NCBI RefSeq assembly: GCF_020524005.1
Contig: NZ_JAIVKK010000002.1
Span: 1 to 64,000, forward strand
Direction of reading: 5' to 3'
DNA: 64,000 nt
Source: Microbulbifer aggregans
GTDB lineage: Bacteria > Pseudomonadota > Gammaproteobacteria > Pseudomonadales > Cellvibrionaceae
Made by a program: the position numbers and the translations under genes. Under the pieces are notes generated by a model. It did not search any database. It worked only from the letters and a program-made list of their open reading frames with translations, and was not told the DNA's origin. This document shows positions 22,301 to 30,860 of the stretch, piece by piece; position 1 is the first letter of the stretch, and the number at the start of each line of letters is the position of its first letter.

Positions 22301-23164
22301 GCCCGGCGCCATACCCGCCCAAAGGCCATCGGACAGCTGGCCGGTACCGGCTATCGTTGTAGCTACGTGGGTACCGTGACCATTCAGGTCGTCAAACTCA
22401 TTGCGGGAATAGGTGAAGTCCATAGCGGCCACAACCTGGCCAGCGAGATCCGCATGCTCCACATCGTAACCGGTATCCAGCACGGCAACCGTCACACCTT
22501 CACCGTTAAAGTCTGCCGCAAATGCACCATGGGCACCGGTGAGCGGCACGGTGGGGGTCAGGGCCTGAGACACGGACATTTCATGCGCATTCAACATCGC
22601 ATCCAGCCAGACGCCCTCTACGCGGCTGTCTGTAGTCAACTTCGACCAGAGTTCCGCCGCCTGACTTTTATCAATGCCGAAGGCCGCGCTGTCGATAATT
22701 TCGATTTCACCGGTCAGGGACATGCCATCCAGCACCTCCGGTGTTGCCGATCCAGCCAGGCTGCCATCGATGTACTCAACAATAACTGGGAGCTCGCTGG
22801 TAGACGCGTCATCGTAACCACCCTGGTGGAGTTTACTGATGTTGAACAGCTCCAGGTCCACGGCTTTTGCATCGACCAGCTTCTGGGCTTTCGGCGGTAC
22901 CACATAAGTGTCATTGCCGTACTTATAGATGCTGGTTACCACCTCGCCACCATCCGCGCCAAGCAGACGAATGCCCGCGAGTGCACCGTCATTTTTGACG
23001 ATCGCGGAGACTTTATCGCCGGTTATCAGGGTAAATGTCAGTTCGCCGGATTCCGGCTTCTCACCAAGCGCCAGTGCTTGGGAGGAAACCCCGTTCGATG
23101 CCAGACTTCCGGAAAAGGCGAGCATTGCCGCAGCAATGTGGCTCAATTTGGCCATCTTTCTCAT
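19388..23164 (-). CDS. Large secreted subtilisin-like serine protease (S8)
   Basis: 1258 residues. An N-terminal signal peptide (about 1-32) is followed by a propeptide containing TFTLITGDKVSAIV, then the peptidase S8 domain with D230 in VAVLDTGYDVEH, H263 in NGHGTHVATT, oxyanion Asn near 357 in SAGN, and S431 in GTSMAAPH. A protease-associated (PA) domain follows (region with SNPYYLTSYMVG and GAIGVIAYRPG), then long beta-rich domains to the C-terminus. The prodomain phrase resembles subtilases common in Streptomyces, so transfer is possible. Likely digests extracellular protein. No partner genes adjacent. Confidence 0.93.
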   Translation of the reverse strand: MRKMAKLSHIAAAMLAFSGSLASNGVSSQALALGEKPESGELTFTLITGDKVSAIVKNDGALAGIRLLGADGGEVVTSIYKYGNDTYVVPPKAQKLVDAKAVDLELFNISKLHQGGYDDASTSELPVIVEYIDGSLAGSATPEVLDGMSLTGEIEIIDSAAFGIDKSQAAELWSKLTTDSRVEGVWLDAMLNAHEMSVSQALTPTVPLTGAHGAFAADFNGEGVTVAVLDTGYDVEHADLAGQVVAAMDFTYSRNEFDDLNGHGTHVATTIAGTGQLSDGLWAGMAPGANLVIGKVLGNTGSGSTYRIMNGMQWAVNQGADIVSMSLGGTATSCDGPMVDLVEALSDQALFVISAGNSFTRETVGSPGCAPSALTVAAVDRDNQTAVFSSRGPSPDGHSAKPDIASQGVDVIAAAAGGIAETGYTALSGTSMAAPHVSGGAAILKQARPELTPRQLKKVLTSSVTLSDAHVLEQGAGPMDVNQAVIQAVVAEPNSELGFFTGNQQFELTETTVTLENLSGEDKTFKLKLDLIGEDGSTQLPATLAGLGLKTITVPAQGSADIPVWIDPAVGLRNGAYGAITGRIVGTVTGNDDERLSVPLSFWIDQPKVDLTFSVTDNRGKPAISPSKIYLMNDEDDWGQYLSVSNGYASVKVPEGNYSIVANVMTYDNDDTYYGLVESAAQMAILRRKVESDTHIEFDARNAEKVEFKADRPLAPQGYSFGFTYALDDAKVAKLAAMELAPDYVKDFYAWSQGHDDRFRSFVTTRAVAPETVMTMENGEVLDYVNQSLALSFHGEGSAEVVPVGDAGYSTDWEQFDLEGKVALISNPYYLTSYMVGNAMKHGAIGVIAYRPGTDGRYKGTISGTPKVPVVALSAEQGARLHAEVEAGNNLVSWSGIAAERSPYAYSINHITDGHVDGGLVRIHDKDMHKITAAYHAQNGDSPAWTDVMAMTNSTGEFYSTGSPQLVMTPVEREEFYTATSKNAWTNIVMPAAQLRSNGGYFDGPRLMTSGAEEYTTWFKGPRGGTLLTSGSSIAYRNTNVLQFSIPAFGDASGHDGTGGYNGVGAYGITVDGQSQYLDSGMLTVPNSASEITLEVRYYPRGVGERSPVKDHLGSFYQGFYSFNTDTSQQGSQPVLVPVLDVPVSIVNTAPAGEPVEIKLSAVMDGLGEVELSAVTLQYGYGQECVPDNVSAYVYCPVSSKFSSNSWVNAEIKQVNGEWVAIVPNAGEAGDYVHLRVQMAGTSGSRTEQITMRNYLLL

Positions 23165-23638
23165 AGTTCAGACCTTTTATTATTGATTTATATCTTGCCG
23201 GCCGATTGCTGCCCTGGACTCTCGTCATTCTCACCAGATTGGTAGTTAAAGTTCGGTAATACGAGCAACGGCTGCGAGTAAGATTTAACGTTTGCAACGG
23301 TACCGGTCTCTGACCCTGATTCTGTCAGCGCCAGTACATTTATCAGTGTTGCAATCTGGCATCCGCAAAACGTGTTATCAGTTCGCACAAAAGCCGCAAC
23401 TTCTGTAACACTCTGTAACAGAGCCGACATTTCAAGACCCAGACAGGTGCAACCGAACGAAAAGCGTGCTTTTTCGCCCCAATTCAGTGAAAACCCTGGC
23501 CTCGCATTGCTGTTATCCACAGGCAACAAAAAACCCACACCTGTTTGCCAGATGTGGGTTTTTATTACGAAGAACGAATCAAGGTGGAAAATCTACAAGG
23601 ACGATACCTCTAATTCCGCCCCACCGTAGCCCCGATTC
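23165..23638. promoter_or_regulatory. 474-bp intergenic region upstream of the subtilase
   Basis: No convincing gene; a 116-codon - strand frame has no start signal or family features. It contains a near-palindrome CTCTGTAACAGAG (23411-23423) preceded by a direct repeat TTCTGTAACA (23401-23410), a possible regulator site for the subtilase. A terminator hairpin lies at its right end. Confidence 0.4.
23528..23565 (-). terminator. Terminator of the purine permease gene
   Basis: AAAAACCCACA, a 13-nt loop and TGTGGGTTTTT. The stem is flanked by A and T tracts and can work in both directions; on the - strand it ends the 23639-24958 gene. Confidence 0.8.
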
Positions 23639-24958
23639 CTAGAGAAACATAAACTTCAGAACGAAGATGCCACCCACCAGGTACACCACCGGGGGGCACT
23701 CCCGGAACTGGCCGTTGAGCAATTTGATCCCGGCGTAAGCAATAAAGCCCAGACCAATACCATCGGCGATGGAGTAACCCAGGGGCATTGCCAGTGCGGT
23801 GATTACCGCCGGTGCACTCTCGCTGTGATCATTCCAAGTGACATCTGCCAGGCTGCGGGCCATCAGGCAGGCCACAAACAATAACGCGGCAGCGGTGGCA
23901 TAGGCCGGCACGCTCTGGGCCAGCGGTGCAAACAACAGACACAGCAGAAATGCCAGCCCGCACACGATCGCCGTCACGCCGGTGCGACCACCGGCCTCGA
24001 CTCCAGCCGCGCTCTCGATATAACTGGTAGTCGATGAAGTTCCCAGCAAGGCGCCACCCAGCGTGGCACCGGAATCCGCCAGCAAGGCCTTGCCCAACCT
24101 TGGAAGCGAACCGTCCGGACGCACCAGCCCGGCCCGGTTGGCTACGCCTACCATGGTTCCTGCGGTATCAAATACATCTACCAGCAACATGGTAAGGATC
24201 ACTGTAACCATCGAGATATCAAATGCACCCGCTATATCCAGCTGCATCAACACCGGGGCCGGGGACGGCGGCATCGAAACGACGCCTTTGAACTCCACGG
24301 TACCAAGCAGCCAGCCCGCAGCGCTGACAACGACAATGCCGATGACCACCGCACCGGTAACCCCACGTTGGGAAAGCGCCGCGATCAGCACAAAACCGAC
24401 CAGGCACATCAGTGGCTCGAATGCGGTGAGATCCCCGAGAGATACAAGAGTCGCAGGGTTGTCGACTACCACCCCGGCATTGCTCAGCGCCACGATCCCC
24501 AGAAACAATCCGATACCCGCTGAAATGCCCAGTTTAAGATTGCGCGGAATGGCATTAATCAGCCATTCACGAAAAGGCAGCAGACTCAGGGCCACAAACA
24601 ATATGCCGGACAGAAATACCGCCCCCAGTGCCGTCTCCCAGGGATGCCCCATGCCCAGCACCACCGCATAGGTAAAAAAGGCGTTCTGCCCCATACCCGG
24701 CGCCAGCCCTATCGGATAGTTACCCAACAGCCCCATCAGGATGGAACCGAAGGCCGCCGCCAGGCAGGTCGCCACAAACACCCCACCGAAGTCCATACCG
24801 GCCTCGGAGAGCATCGACGGATTAACCACGGTGATATAGGCCATGGCCAGGAAGGTCGTCAGACCCGCCAGCACCTCGCGCCGCCAAAAACTCGTCGACG
24901 CCTCTCCCTGCGCCGACGCCGCAGGCCCGAAATTGAAATAGTCCACCACTCTCTGCAT
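23639..24958 (-). CDS. AzgA-type purine base permease (COG2252, NCS2 superfamily)
   Basis: 439 residues, very hydrophobic with about 12-14 membrane helices. The N-terminal TFLAMAYITVVNPSML, NYPIGLAPGMGQNAFFTY and MLLVDVFDTAGTMVGVA are hallmarks of the AzgA/PbuG/GhxP group, which imports adenine, guanine or hypoxanthine by proton symport. It diverges from an exported nucleoside hydrolase, and a RutR-like operator lies between, so it probably imports the released base. Exact specificity cannot be told. Confidence 0.92.
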   Translation of the reverse strand: MQRVVDYFNFGPAASAQGEASTSFWRREVLAGLTTFLAMAYITVVNPSMLSEAGMDFGGVFVATCLAAAFGSILMGLLGNYPIGLAPGMGQNAFFTYAVVLGMGHPWETALGAVFLSGILFVALSLLPFREWLINAIPRNLKLGISAGIGLFLGIVALSNAGVVVDNPATLVSLGDLTAFEPLMCLVGFVLIAALSQRGVTGAVVIGIVVVSAAGWLLGTVEFKGVVSMPPSPAPVLMQLDIAGAFDISMVTVILTMLLVDVFDTAGTMVGVANRAGLVRPDGSLPRLGKALLADSGATLGGALLGTSSTTSYIESAAGVEAGGRTGVTAIVCGLAFLLCLLFAPLAQSVPAYATAAALLFVACLMARSLADVTWNDHSESAPAVITALAMPLGYSIADGIGLGFIAYAGIKLLNGQFRECPPVVYLVGGIFVLKFMFL

Positions 24959-25012
24959 ATCAGTTCACCGAAATTCTCATTAATCACCCAATTGATGTAT
25001 AACTGCAATTTT

Positions 25013-25028
25013 TAAACCAAGTGGTCAA
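25013..25028. promoter_or_regulatory. RutR-like operator A (purine permease / nucleoside hydrolase)
   Basis: TAAACCAAGTGGTCAA matches TTGACCAnnTGGTCAA at 12 of 14 defined positions and is followed by CTTTTTGG, a tail shared with operators B, C and E. It lies in the divergent promoter region. Confidence 0.7.
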
Positions 25029-25079
25029 CTTTTTGGCGCAACACTTGCTTACGTTTGAAGACAAAGCAAAAACCTTACA

Positions 25080-26198
25080 ATGATCGGCTTGAACCCCGCC
25101 ATGCAAAAAAGAAACTCTCTCTATATTTTTTACAGCTGTGTACTCGTCGCCTTCCTGTCGAACGCGCATGCATCCAGCGCACAGCCTGTCATCTTCGATA
25201 CCGATATGGCCATTGATGACTGGTCCGCACTGCTGGTACTGGCGATGCATGACGATTTGGAGCTGGTCGCCGTTACCAGCAATGGCGCCGGCGAGACCCG
25301 CTGCGCCCCGGCCATGAAAAACATCGCGGCGCTGCTCGATCTGACTCCCGCTGGTGACGTACAGATAGCCTGCGGCGATGACTACCCGATGGATGGCTAC
25401 TTCGCCTTCCCTGAACCCTGGCGGCAGCAGGCGGATACCCTGTCGGGCATCACACTGCCCGACAGCGCACGCCCCACCAGCGAAGAGCACGCGGTGGAAG
25501 TCATACATACCGCCCTCGACAGCAGCGGTCAAAAAACCGTACTGGTCGCGACCGGCAGCCTGACCAATATCGCCCAGTGGCTGGAAAAATATCCCGGTGA
25601 CACCAACAAGGTACAGCGACTGGTCATCATGGGCGGCGCCTTTGAGGCTCCGGGAAATATCATCGTACCGGGGTTTACCGACAATCACCCCAACACGGAA
25701 GCGGAATGGAATATCTTCGTGGATCCCGAAGCCGCCGCCCAGGTATTCGCCTCGGGACTATCCATAGAGGTAGTGGGACTGGATGTCACCAATCAGGTCA
25801 AGGTAACGAAGGCCTTTGCGCGCGACTTCAAGGCGGTGGCAAAAACCCAGGCAGCGCAGTTCTGGGATGCAGTGCTCGATGACAACGACTGGTTTATCGA
25901 ATCCGGTGAATATTATTTCTGGGACGTACTGGCCGCGCTGGTAGCACTGGACCCATCCTTCTGCAAAGGTGACCTGGCGCCGGTCACGGTCAGCGTGGAG
26001 GCAGGCGCTCCCTGGCAACCCTCCTCGCTGCGCTCCATCCCCGACACCACCGCCAACGGAGCCGAACGTCGGCACCTGGACGCCAGGAAGAGCGGCATTA
26101 CCCGCGTTGGCGGCGATAATCCTGCGGTTAAAATCTGCCGGGATACCGACGCCAATCGAGCCTTCCGACTATTTACCCATACCCTCAACCAAGGCTGA
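25080..26198 (+). CDS. Exported inosine-uridine-type nucleoside hydrolase
   Basis: About 372 residues. Hydrolyses the N-glycosidic bond of ribonucleosides. A hydrophobic signal sequence (about residues 11-32, cleavage near AHASSA) predicts a periplasmic or secreted enzyme, unlike the cytoplasmic E. coli Rih proteins. The calcium-binding N-terminal motif is VIFDTDMAIDDWSAL (D40, D42, D46, D47), with MGGAF and NTEAEWNIFVDPEAA further on. An alternative ATG at 25101 would still leave a signal peptide. Its 3' end overlaps the convergent TetR gene by 30 bp. Likely supplies bases to the neighbouring permease. Confidence 0.9.
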   Translation: MIGLNPAMQKRNSLYIFYSCVLVAFLSNAHASSAQPVIFDTDMAIDDWSALLVLAMHDDLELVAVTSNGAGETRCAPAMKNIAALLDLTPAGDVQIACGDDYPMDGYFAFPEPWRQQADTLSGITLPDSARPTSEEHAVEVIHTALDSSGQKTVLVATGSLTNIAQWLEKYPGDTNKVQRLVIMGGAFEAPGNIIVPGFTDNHPNTEAEWNIFVDPEAAAQVFASGLSIEVVGLDVTNQVKVTKAFARDFKAVAKTQAAQFWDAVLDDNDWFIESGEYYFWDVLAALVALDPSFCKGDLAPVTVSVEAGAPWQPSSLRSIPDTTANGAERRHLDARKSGITRVGGDNPAVKICRDTDANRAFRLFTHTLNQG

Positions 26199-26852
26199 CG
26201 GCTGGGGGGCTTCGAGTCCCACCCCGGCGAGAATCGAACGGCTGAGAAAATCTGCGATGCGGTCGATCATCGACCGCTCGTATTCAGCTCGATTCAGGAT
26301 TGTCAGCACCTGTGCCTCGAAATCCGCATAGTGCTGCGTTGAAGACCAGATCAGAAAAATCAGGTGGTAGGGATCCACCGGAGCCATTTTTCCGGCAGCC
26401 ACCCAGGCCTCTATTACCGCCGCCTTTTTTCTCATCCATGGGCGCAGGTCATTACGCAGATAATCCTTCAAGTGCGGCGCCCCCTGAATAATTTCCATTG
26501 CAAACAGCTTGGAGGACTGTGGGTGGGAATAAGACAACTGTACTTTACGACGAATAAAGCGATCCAGTACCTCGGCAGGATCATCCTCCGCGCGCAGCTC
26601 ATCAAAATAATCATTCCAAAGCACAATGATTTCTTCCAGTACCGCCACATAGAGATTGGACTTGGTCTTGAAGTAATAGTGCACATTGGCCTTGGGCAAT
26701 TCTGCGCGATCCGCAATGGCCTGAATACTGGCCCCGGCAAATCCCTTCAGAACAAACTCTTCTCGTGCAGCACCCAGTATCCGCTCAAGGTTCTGGTCGC
26801 GGATCTTACCGCGCCGATAGCTTCTTTTTGTTTCCGCGAAATTGTCAGCCAT
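26169..26852 (-). CDS. RutR-like TetR-family regulator 1
   Basis: About 227 residues from ATG 26852; an in-frame TTG is 9 bp upstream. The N-terminal helix-turn-helix contains IQAIADRAELPKANVHYYF. The C-terminal half closely follows E. coli RutR, including PVDPYHLIFLIWSSTQHYADF. RutR represses purine/pyrimidine genes and is relieved by uracil or thymine; the ligand here is unknown. It diverges from the xdh operon with operator B between, suggesting autoregulation and control of purine oxidation. Confidence 0.88.
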   Translation of the reverse strand: MADNFAETKRSYRRGKIRDQNLERILGAAREEFVLKGFAGASIQAIADRAELPKANVHYYFKTKSNLYVAVLEEIIVLWNDYFDELRAEDDPAEVLDRFIRRKVQLSYSHPQSSKLFAMEIIQGAPHLKDYLRNDLRPWMRKKAAVIEAWVAAGKMAPVDPYHLIFLIWSSTQHYADFEAQVLTILNRAEYERSMIDRIADFLSRSILAGVGLEAPQPSALVEGMGK

Positions 26853-26980
26853 TAATATCAACCGTGTTTAAAAGTCGCTGAAGTTGTCTATCGCGACAAG
26901 ATTATCTAGCGCCGATTCAATAACGCAACTTGTGTGCCAGCAACCTCCAGAACATAAGAACAGACCCGCTCCACAAAAAC

Positions 26981-26996
26981 CTGTCCACTTGGCCAG
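26981..26996. promoter_or_regulatory. RutR-like operator B (regulator 1 / xdh operon)
   Basis: CTGTCCACTTGGCCAG matches the RutR consensus at 10 of 14 positions and is followed by CTTTTTGC like other copies. It sits between the divergent regulator gene and xdhA. Otherwise the 209-bp interval shows nothing further. Confidence 0.6.
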
Positions 26997-27061
26997 CTTT
27001 TTGCTTAACCATTATTCATCGGATGCAAGCCTTCCTGATTGGGTAAAAACTGCTGGAGCCT

Positions 27062-28528
27062 GTGTTGAAATTTATTCTGAATCACGATCTTGTCGAGGAA
27101 ACGGCGCCCGCCGCAGACACCACGCTGCTGCGCTACCTGCGGGAGTCACAGCGCCTGTGTGGCACAAAGGAGGGCTGCGCTTCGGGAGACTGCGGCGCAT
27201 GTACCGTACTGTTGGGGCAACTCAAAGGCGAGCGTATCCACTACCGCACCGTCAACGCCTGTATTACCCCCCTCGCCGCAGCCAACCGCCGCCACCTTGT
27301 CACCATCGAGGCCCTTGGCAGTGGTGGCAAACTCCACCCCGCGCAACAGGAAATACTGGATAACCACGGATCCCAGTGTGGTTTCTGTACCCCGGGATTT
27401 GTCATGTCCCTGGCCGGTCTCCATCAGCAATTACTTGCGGGCGATTGTCTGCAAACGGATCGCGCGCAGGTCTGCGAGGCAGTTTCCGGCAACCTGTGCC
27501 GATGCACCGGCTACAGGCCCATCATCGACGCTGGACTGAAAATGGTGCAAACACTGGACGAGACGCACCGTCTCGATGCACGGATCCTTATCGAACAACT
27601 GGCCAGTATCGCCGAAGCACATACAACACCGTATTACCTCCAACCAAAGAGCCGCGAGGAGCTTGAAAAGGCGATCGCCAGCAACCCGGACGCGCGCCTG
27701 ATCGCCGGTGGCACCGACCTGCTACTGGAAGTTACCCAGCAGTGTCGGCCAATAAAAAAAATGATTGATCTCTCGGGCGTGAAAGAGCTGCACCGCATTG
27801 AGGAACGTAAAGGTTTCATCCACTTGGGCGCTGCACTGACATATCGGGACCTGGAAACTTTCTTTGCCGAGCGCTCTTCCAGAATCAGTGCGCTGCTTGA
27901 ACGCATCGGCTCACGCCAGATCCGCAACCGCGGCACCTTGGGCGGCAATATCGCCAATGCCTCCCCCATTGCAGACCTGCCGCCGTTGCTACTGGCACTG
28001 GATGCCTGCGTCACCCTGGCCGACAGTCGCGGGGATGAACGTGAAATGCCACTGGCGGATTTTTACAAGGGTTATAAGGCTACGGCCTTGGAGAGTGGTC
28101 AGTACCTGGCCAAGGTCAGCTTCCCGGCCAACGCCCTTAATGACTTCCATTGGCTTTACAAAGTCAGCAAGCGCCGTGAGGACGACATCTCCGCCGTGAT
28201 GGCGGCCATCCGCCTGCGCACGAACAAAAGCAATGGAAGTGGAAACGATGAGGTGTTTAGCGAAGTCCGTATCGCCTTCGGCGGAATGGCGGCTACGCCA
28301 GTGCGCGTGGCGAAGGCAGAATTGGCGCTGCTCGGTCAGGCGCCACAAGATGAAAGTGCACTTGAAGCCGCAGTGACTGCCATCGCCGAAGCCCTGCTCC
28401 CCATTGGCGATGTGCGCGCCAGTGCAGAATACCGATTACAGGTAGCGCAAAACTTGTTGCGTACTGCCTGGCAAACTTTCAATCGTGAAAAAAGTGAGAA
28501 CAGCGCACCGGAGACCCTCCATGCGTAG
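27062..28528 (+). CDS. xdhA: Xanthine dehydrogenase small subunit (FeS/FAD)
   Basis: 488 residues, GTG start with GGAG eight bases upstream. The plant-type [2Fe-2S] cluster uses GCASGDCGAC (C39, C44, C47). The second cluster uses CGFCTPGFVMS and CRCTGYRP. The FAD domain follows from about residue 185 with LIAGGTDLL and NRGTLGGNIANASPIAD. Together with XdhB it oxidises hypoxanthine and xanthine to urate in the cytoplasm. It overlaps xdhB by 8 bp and heads a seven-gene purine operon. Confidence 0.96.
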   Translation: MLKFILNHDLVEETAPAADTTLLRYLRESQRLCGTKEGCASGDCGACTVLLGQLKGERIHYRTVNACITPLAAANRRHLVTIEALGSGGKLHPAQQEILDNHGSQCGFCTPGFVMSLAGLHQQLLAGDCLQTDRAQVCEAVSGNLCRCTGYRPIIDAGLKMVQTLDETHRLDARILIEQLASIAEAHTTPYYLQPKSREELEKAIASNPDARLIAGGTDLLLEVTQQCRPIKKMIDLSGVKELHRIEERKGFIHLGAALTYRDLETFFAERSSRISALLERIGSRQIRNRGTLGGNIANASPIADLPPLLLALDACVTLADSRGDEREMPLADFYKGYKATALESGQYLAKVSFPANALNDFHWLYKVSKRREDDISAVMAAIRLRTNKSNGSGNDEVFSEVRIAFGGMAATPVRVAKAELALLGQAPQDESALEAAVTAIAEALLPIGDVRASAEYRLQVAQNLLRTAWQTFNREKSENSAPETLHA

Positions 28529-30860
28529 ACTGCAACAAGCGCTTGAGCACGCTGAAAAAAATGGTTCACGAAGCCGGGAAGCAGTCGCTCACGAATCCGC
28601 ATTGAAGCACGTGACCGGCCGAGCACAGTATCTGGACGATATCCCCGAGTGGCCAGACATGCTGCACGTCGCCACTGTGGGCTCTGAACAGGCTTGCGCG
28701 CTGATTGAACACATCGATCTCGAAGCCGCGCGACGTGCGTCCGGTGTTGTTGATGTCATTATTCAGGCAGATATCCCGGGCAGTGCCGACGTGTCCCCTG
28801 TATTCGGCGGCGATGTGTTGCTCGCAGGCGAGCGCGTCGACTACATGGGACAGCCGGTGGTGGCCATCGCGGCCACCAGCCTCGAAGCTGCCCGCCAGGC
28901 AGGCAAACTGGTAAAAATCCACTACCGCGCACAATCGCCGCGACTATCGGTGCAGGAGGCACTGAAGCACGAGGAATTCGTACTTCCGAGCCACACCATT
29001 GCCAGTGGCGATGCAGGCACCGCCATTGCCAACGCCAACCAGCAACTGCAAGGCGAGCTTTACTTGCGCGGCCAGGAGCACTTTTACCTGGAGGGGCAGA
29101 TCAGCATCGCGCAGCCCAATGAAGATGGCGGTGTACGCGTTTACAGCTCGTCCCAGCATCCGGCCGAGGTCCAGAAACTGGTGGCCCAGGTACTGGGGGT
29201 TCCACTGCACCTGGTACAGGCAGAAGTGCGACGTATGGGCGGCGCCTTCGGCGGCAAGGAATCCCAGGCTGCCGCGCTGGCCTGTATGGCCGCGGTGTTC
29301 GCGGTGCGCAACCAGCGCCCGGTGAAGTATCGCATGCCGCGCCGCGACGATATGACCCAAACTGGCAAGCGCCACGACTTCTGGAACCAATATCGCGTCG
29401 GCTTCGATAGCGACGGCATCATTCGCGGTGTCGAAATGGACCTTGCGGGCCTTTGTGGCCATAGCGCCGACCTGTCCGACGGCGTCGTCGACCGTGCCAT
29501 GTTCCATGCGGATAACGCTTATTTTTATGAGTCCGCACGTATCAGCGGCCACCGCTGTCGCACCAACACTGTCTCCAATACGGCGTTCCGTGGCTTCGGT
29601 GGTCCGCAGGGCATGATCACAGCCGAAGCCATACTGGACGATATCGCCCGCACCGTCGGCGCAGATCCACTGGATATCCGCAAGCGCAACCTCTATCACG
29701 CTGACAGAAATACCACCCCCTACGGCCAGGCGCTGGAGGAGGAAGTTCTGCCCCAGCTGATCGAGCAACTGGAACAGACCGCGGACTACCGTGCCCGGCG
29801 TGAACAGATCCGCGCTTTCAATAAATCCAGCCCCCAGATTAAAAAAGGGCTGGCGCTCACACCGGTGAAATTCGGTATTTCTTTTACCTCCAAACACCTG
29901 AACCAGGCCGGTGCACTGCTGCATATTTATGCCGACGGCAGTATTCACATCAGCCATGGCGGTACCGAAATGGGGCAGGGCCTGCATACCAAGATCGCAC
30001 AGATCGTCGCGCGCGGATTCGGCGTAGACCTGGAGCGGGTACGTGTAGCAGCCACCGCCACTGACCAGGTGCCCAACGCCTCCCCTACCGCGGCTTCCGC
30101 CGGTACAGACCTGAACGGTATGGCGGCACTGAACGCGGTCGATATTCTGAAACGGCGCCTGCTGACCTTTGCCGCCGAGAACTACGGTGCGGATATCGAA
30201 CGTATCAGTATCCGCGACGACCACTGCTGGATCGGGGAACGCGCGATACCATTTGCCGAACTGGTCAAGGGTGCCTATATGAATCGCATCTCCCTGTCCG
30301 CAACCGGTTTCTACCGCACCCCGAAAATCGGCTACGACCGCGCCGCCGCCCGTGGCCGCCCCTTCCTGTACTTCGCCAACGGCGCAGCGGCCTCGGAAGT
30401 GGAAGTGGATTTGTCTACCGGCGAATACCGGGTAACACGAGTGGATATCCTTCACGACGTAGGCGAGTCACTGAATCCAGCGATCGATCTCGGTCAGGTA
30501 GAAGGCGGCTTCGTTCAGGGCATGGGCTGGGTCACCAGTGAAGAATTACTGTGGAATGATCAGGGGCGAATCATTTCCGACAGCCCGGCCAACTACAAGA
30601 TTCCCACCGCCGGCGATGTGCCGGAAATCTTTAACGTGGATTTTTTCCAAAGGCCGAATGCGGAAGAGACGGTCTACCGCTCCAAAGCGGTGGGAGAGCC
30701 GCCTTTAATGCTGGCCATCTCCGTCTGGTGCGCCCTGCGCGACGCCTGTGCCAGTCTCGCCGCGTATCGCTACAGCCCTCCCCTCGGCGTACCTGCTACG
30801 CCGGAGCAGGTCTATTTCTGCGCACGCGCGGCAAAAGACTTTTCCGAGGCAAAATCGTGA
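28521..30860 (+). CDS. xdhB: Xanthine dehydrogenase large subunit (molybdopterin)
   Basis: 779 residues from ATG 28521. Molybdenum-cofactor loops are GGAFGGKE, AFRGFGGPQG and GGTEMGQGLHTK, and the catalytic Glu lies in KAVGEPPLML. Start overlaps the xdhA stop, and its own stop overlaps the xdhC start, so translation is coupled along the operon. Confidence 0.96.
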   Translation: MRRLQQALEHAEKNGSRSREAVAHESALKHVTGRAQYLDDIPEWPDMLHVATVGSEQACALIEHIDLEAARRASGVVDVIIQADIPGSADVSPVFGGDVLLAGERVDYMGQPVVAIAATSLEAARQAGKLVKIHYRAQSPRLSVQEALKHEEFVLPSHTIASGDAGTAIANANQQLQGELYLRGQEHFYLEGQISIAQPNEDGGVRVYSSSQHPAEVQKLVAQVLGVPLHLVQAEVRRMGGAFGGKESQAAALACMAAVFAVRNQRPVKYRMPRRDDMTQTGKRHDFWNQYRVGFDSDGIIRGVEMDLAGLCGHSADLSDGVVDRAMFHADNAYFYESARISGHRCRTNTVSNTAFRGFGGPQGMITAEAILDDIARTVGADPLDIRKRNLYHADRNTTPYGQALEEEVLPQLIEQLEQTADYRARREQIRAFNKSSPQIKKGLALTPVKFGISFTSKHLNQAGALLHIYADGSIHISHGGTEMGQGLHTKIAQIVARGFGVDLERVRVAATATDQVPNASPTAASAGTDLNGMAALNAVDILKRRLLTFAAENYGADIERISIRDDHCWIGERAIPFAELVKGAYMNRISLSATGFYRTPKIGYDRAAARGRPFLYFANGAAASEVEVDLSTGEYRVTRVDILHDVGESLNPAIDLGQVEGGFVQGMGWVTSEELLWNDQGRIISDSPANYKIPTAGDVPEIFNVDFFQRPNAEETVYRSKAVGEPPLMLAISVWCALRDACASLAAYRYSPPLGVPATPEQVYFCARAAKDFSEAKS

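Noticed and set aside
23188-23538. 116-codon frame upstream of the subtilase
   Set aside because: Ends in the promoter region, runs into a terminator hairpin and lacks any domain; treated as non-coding.
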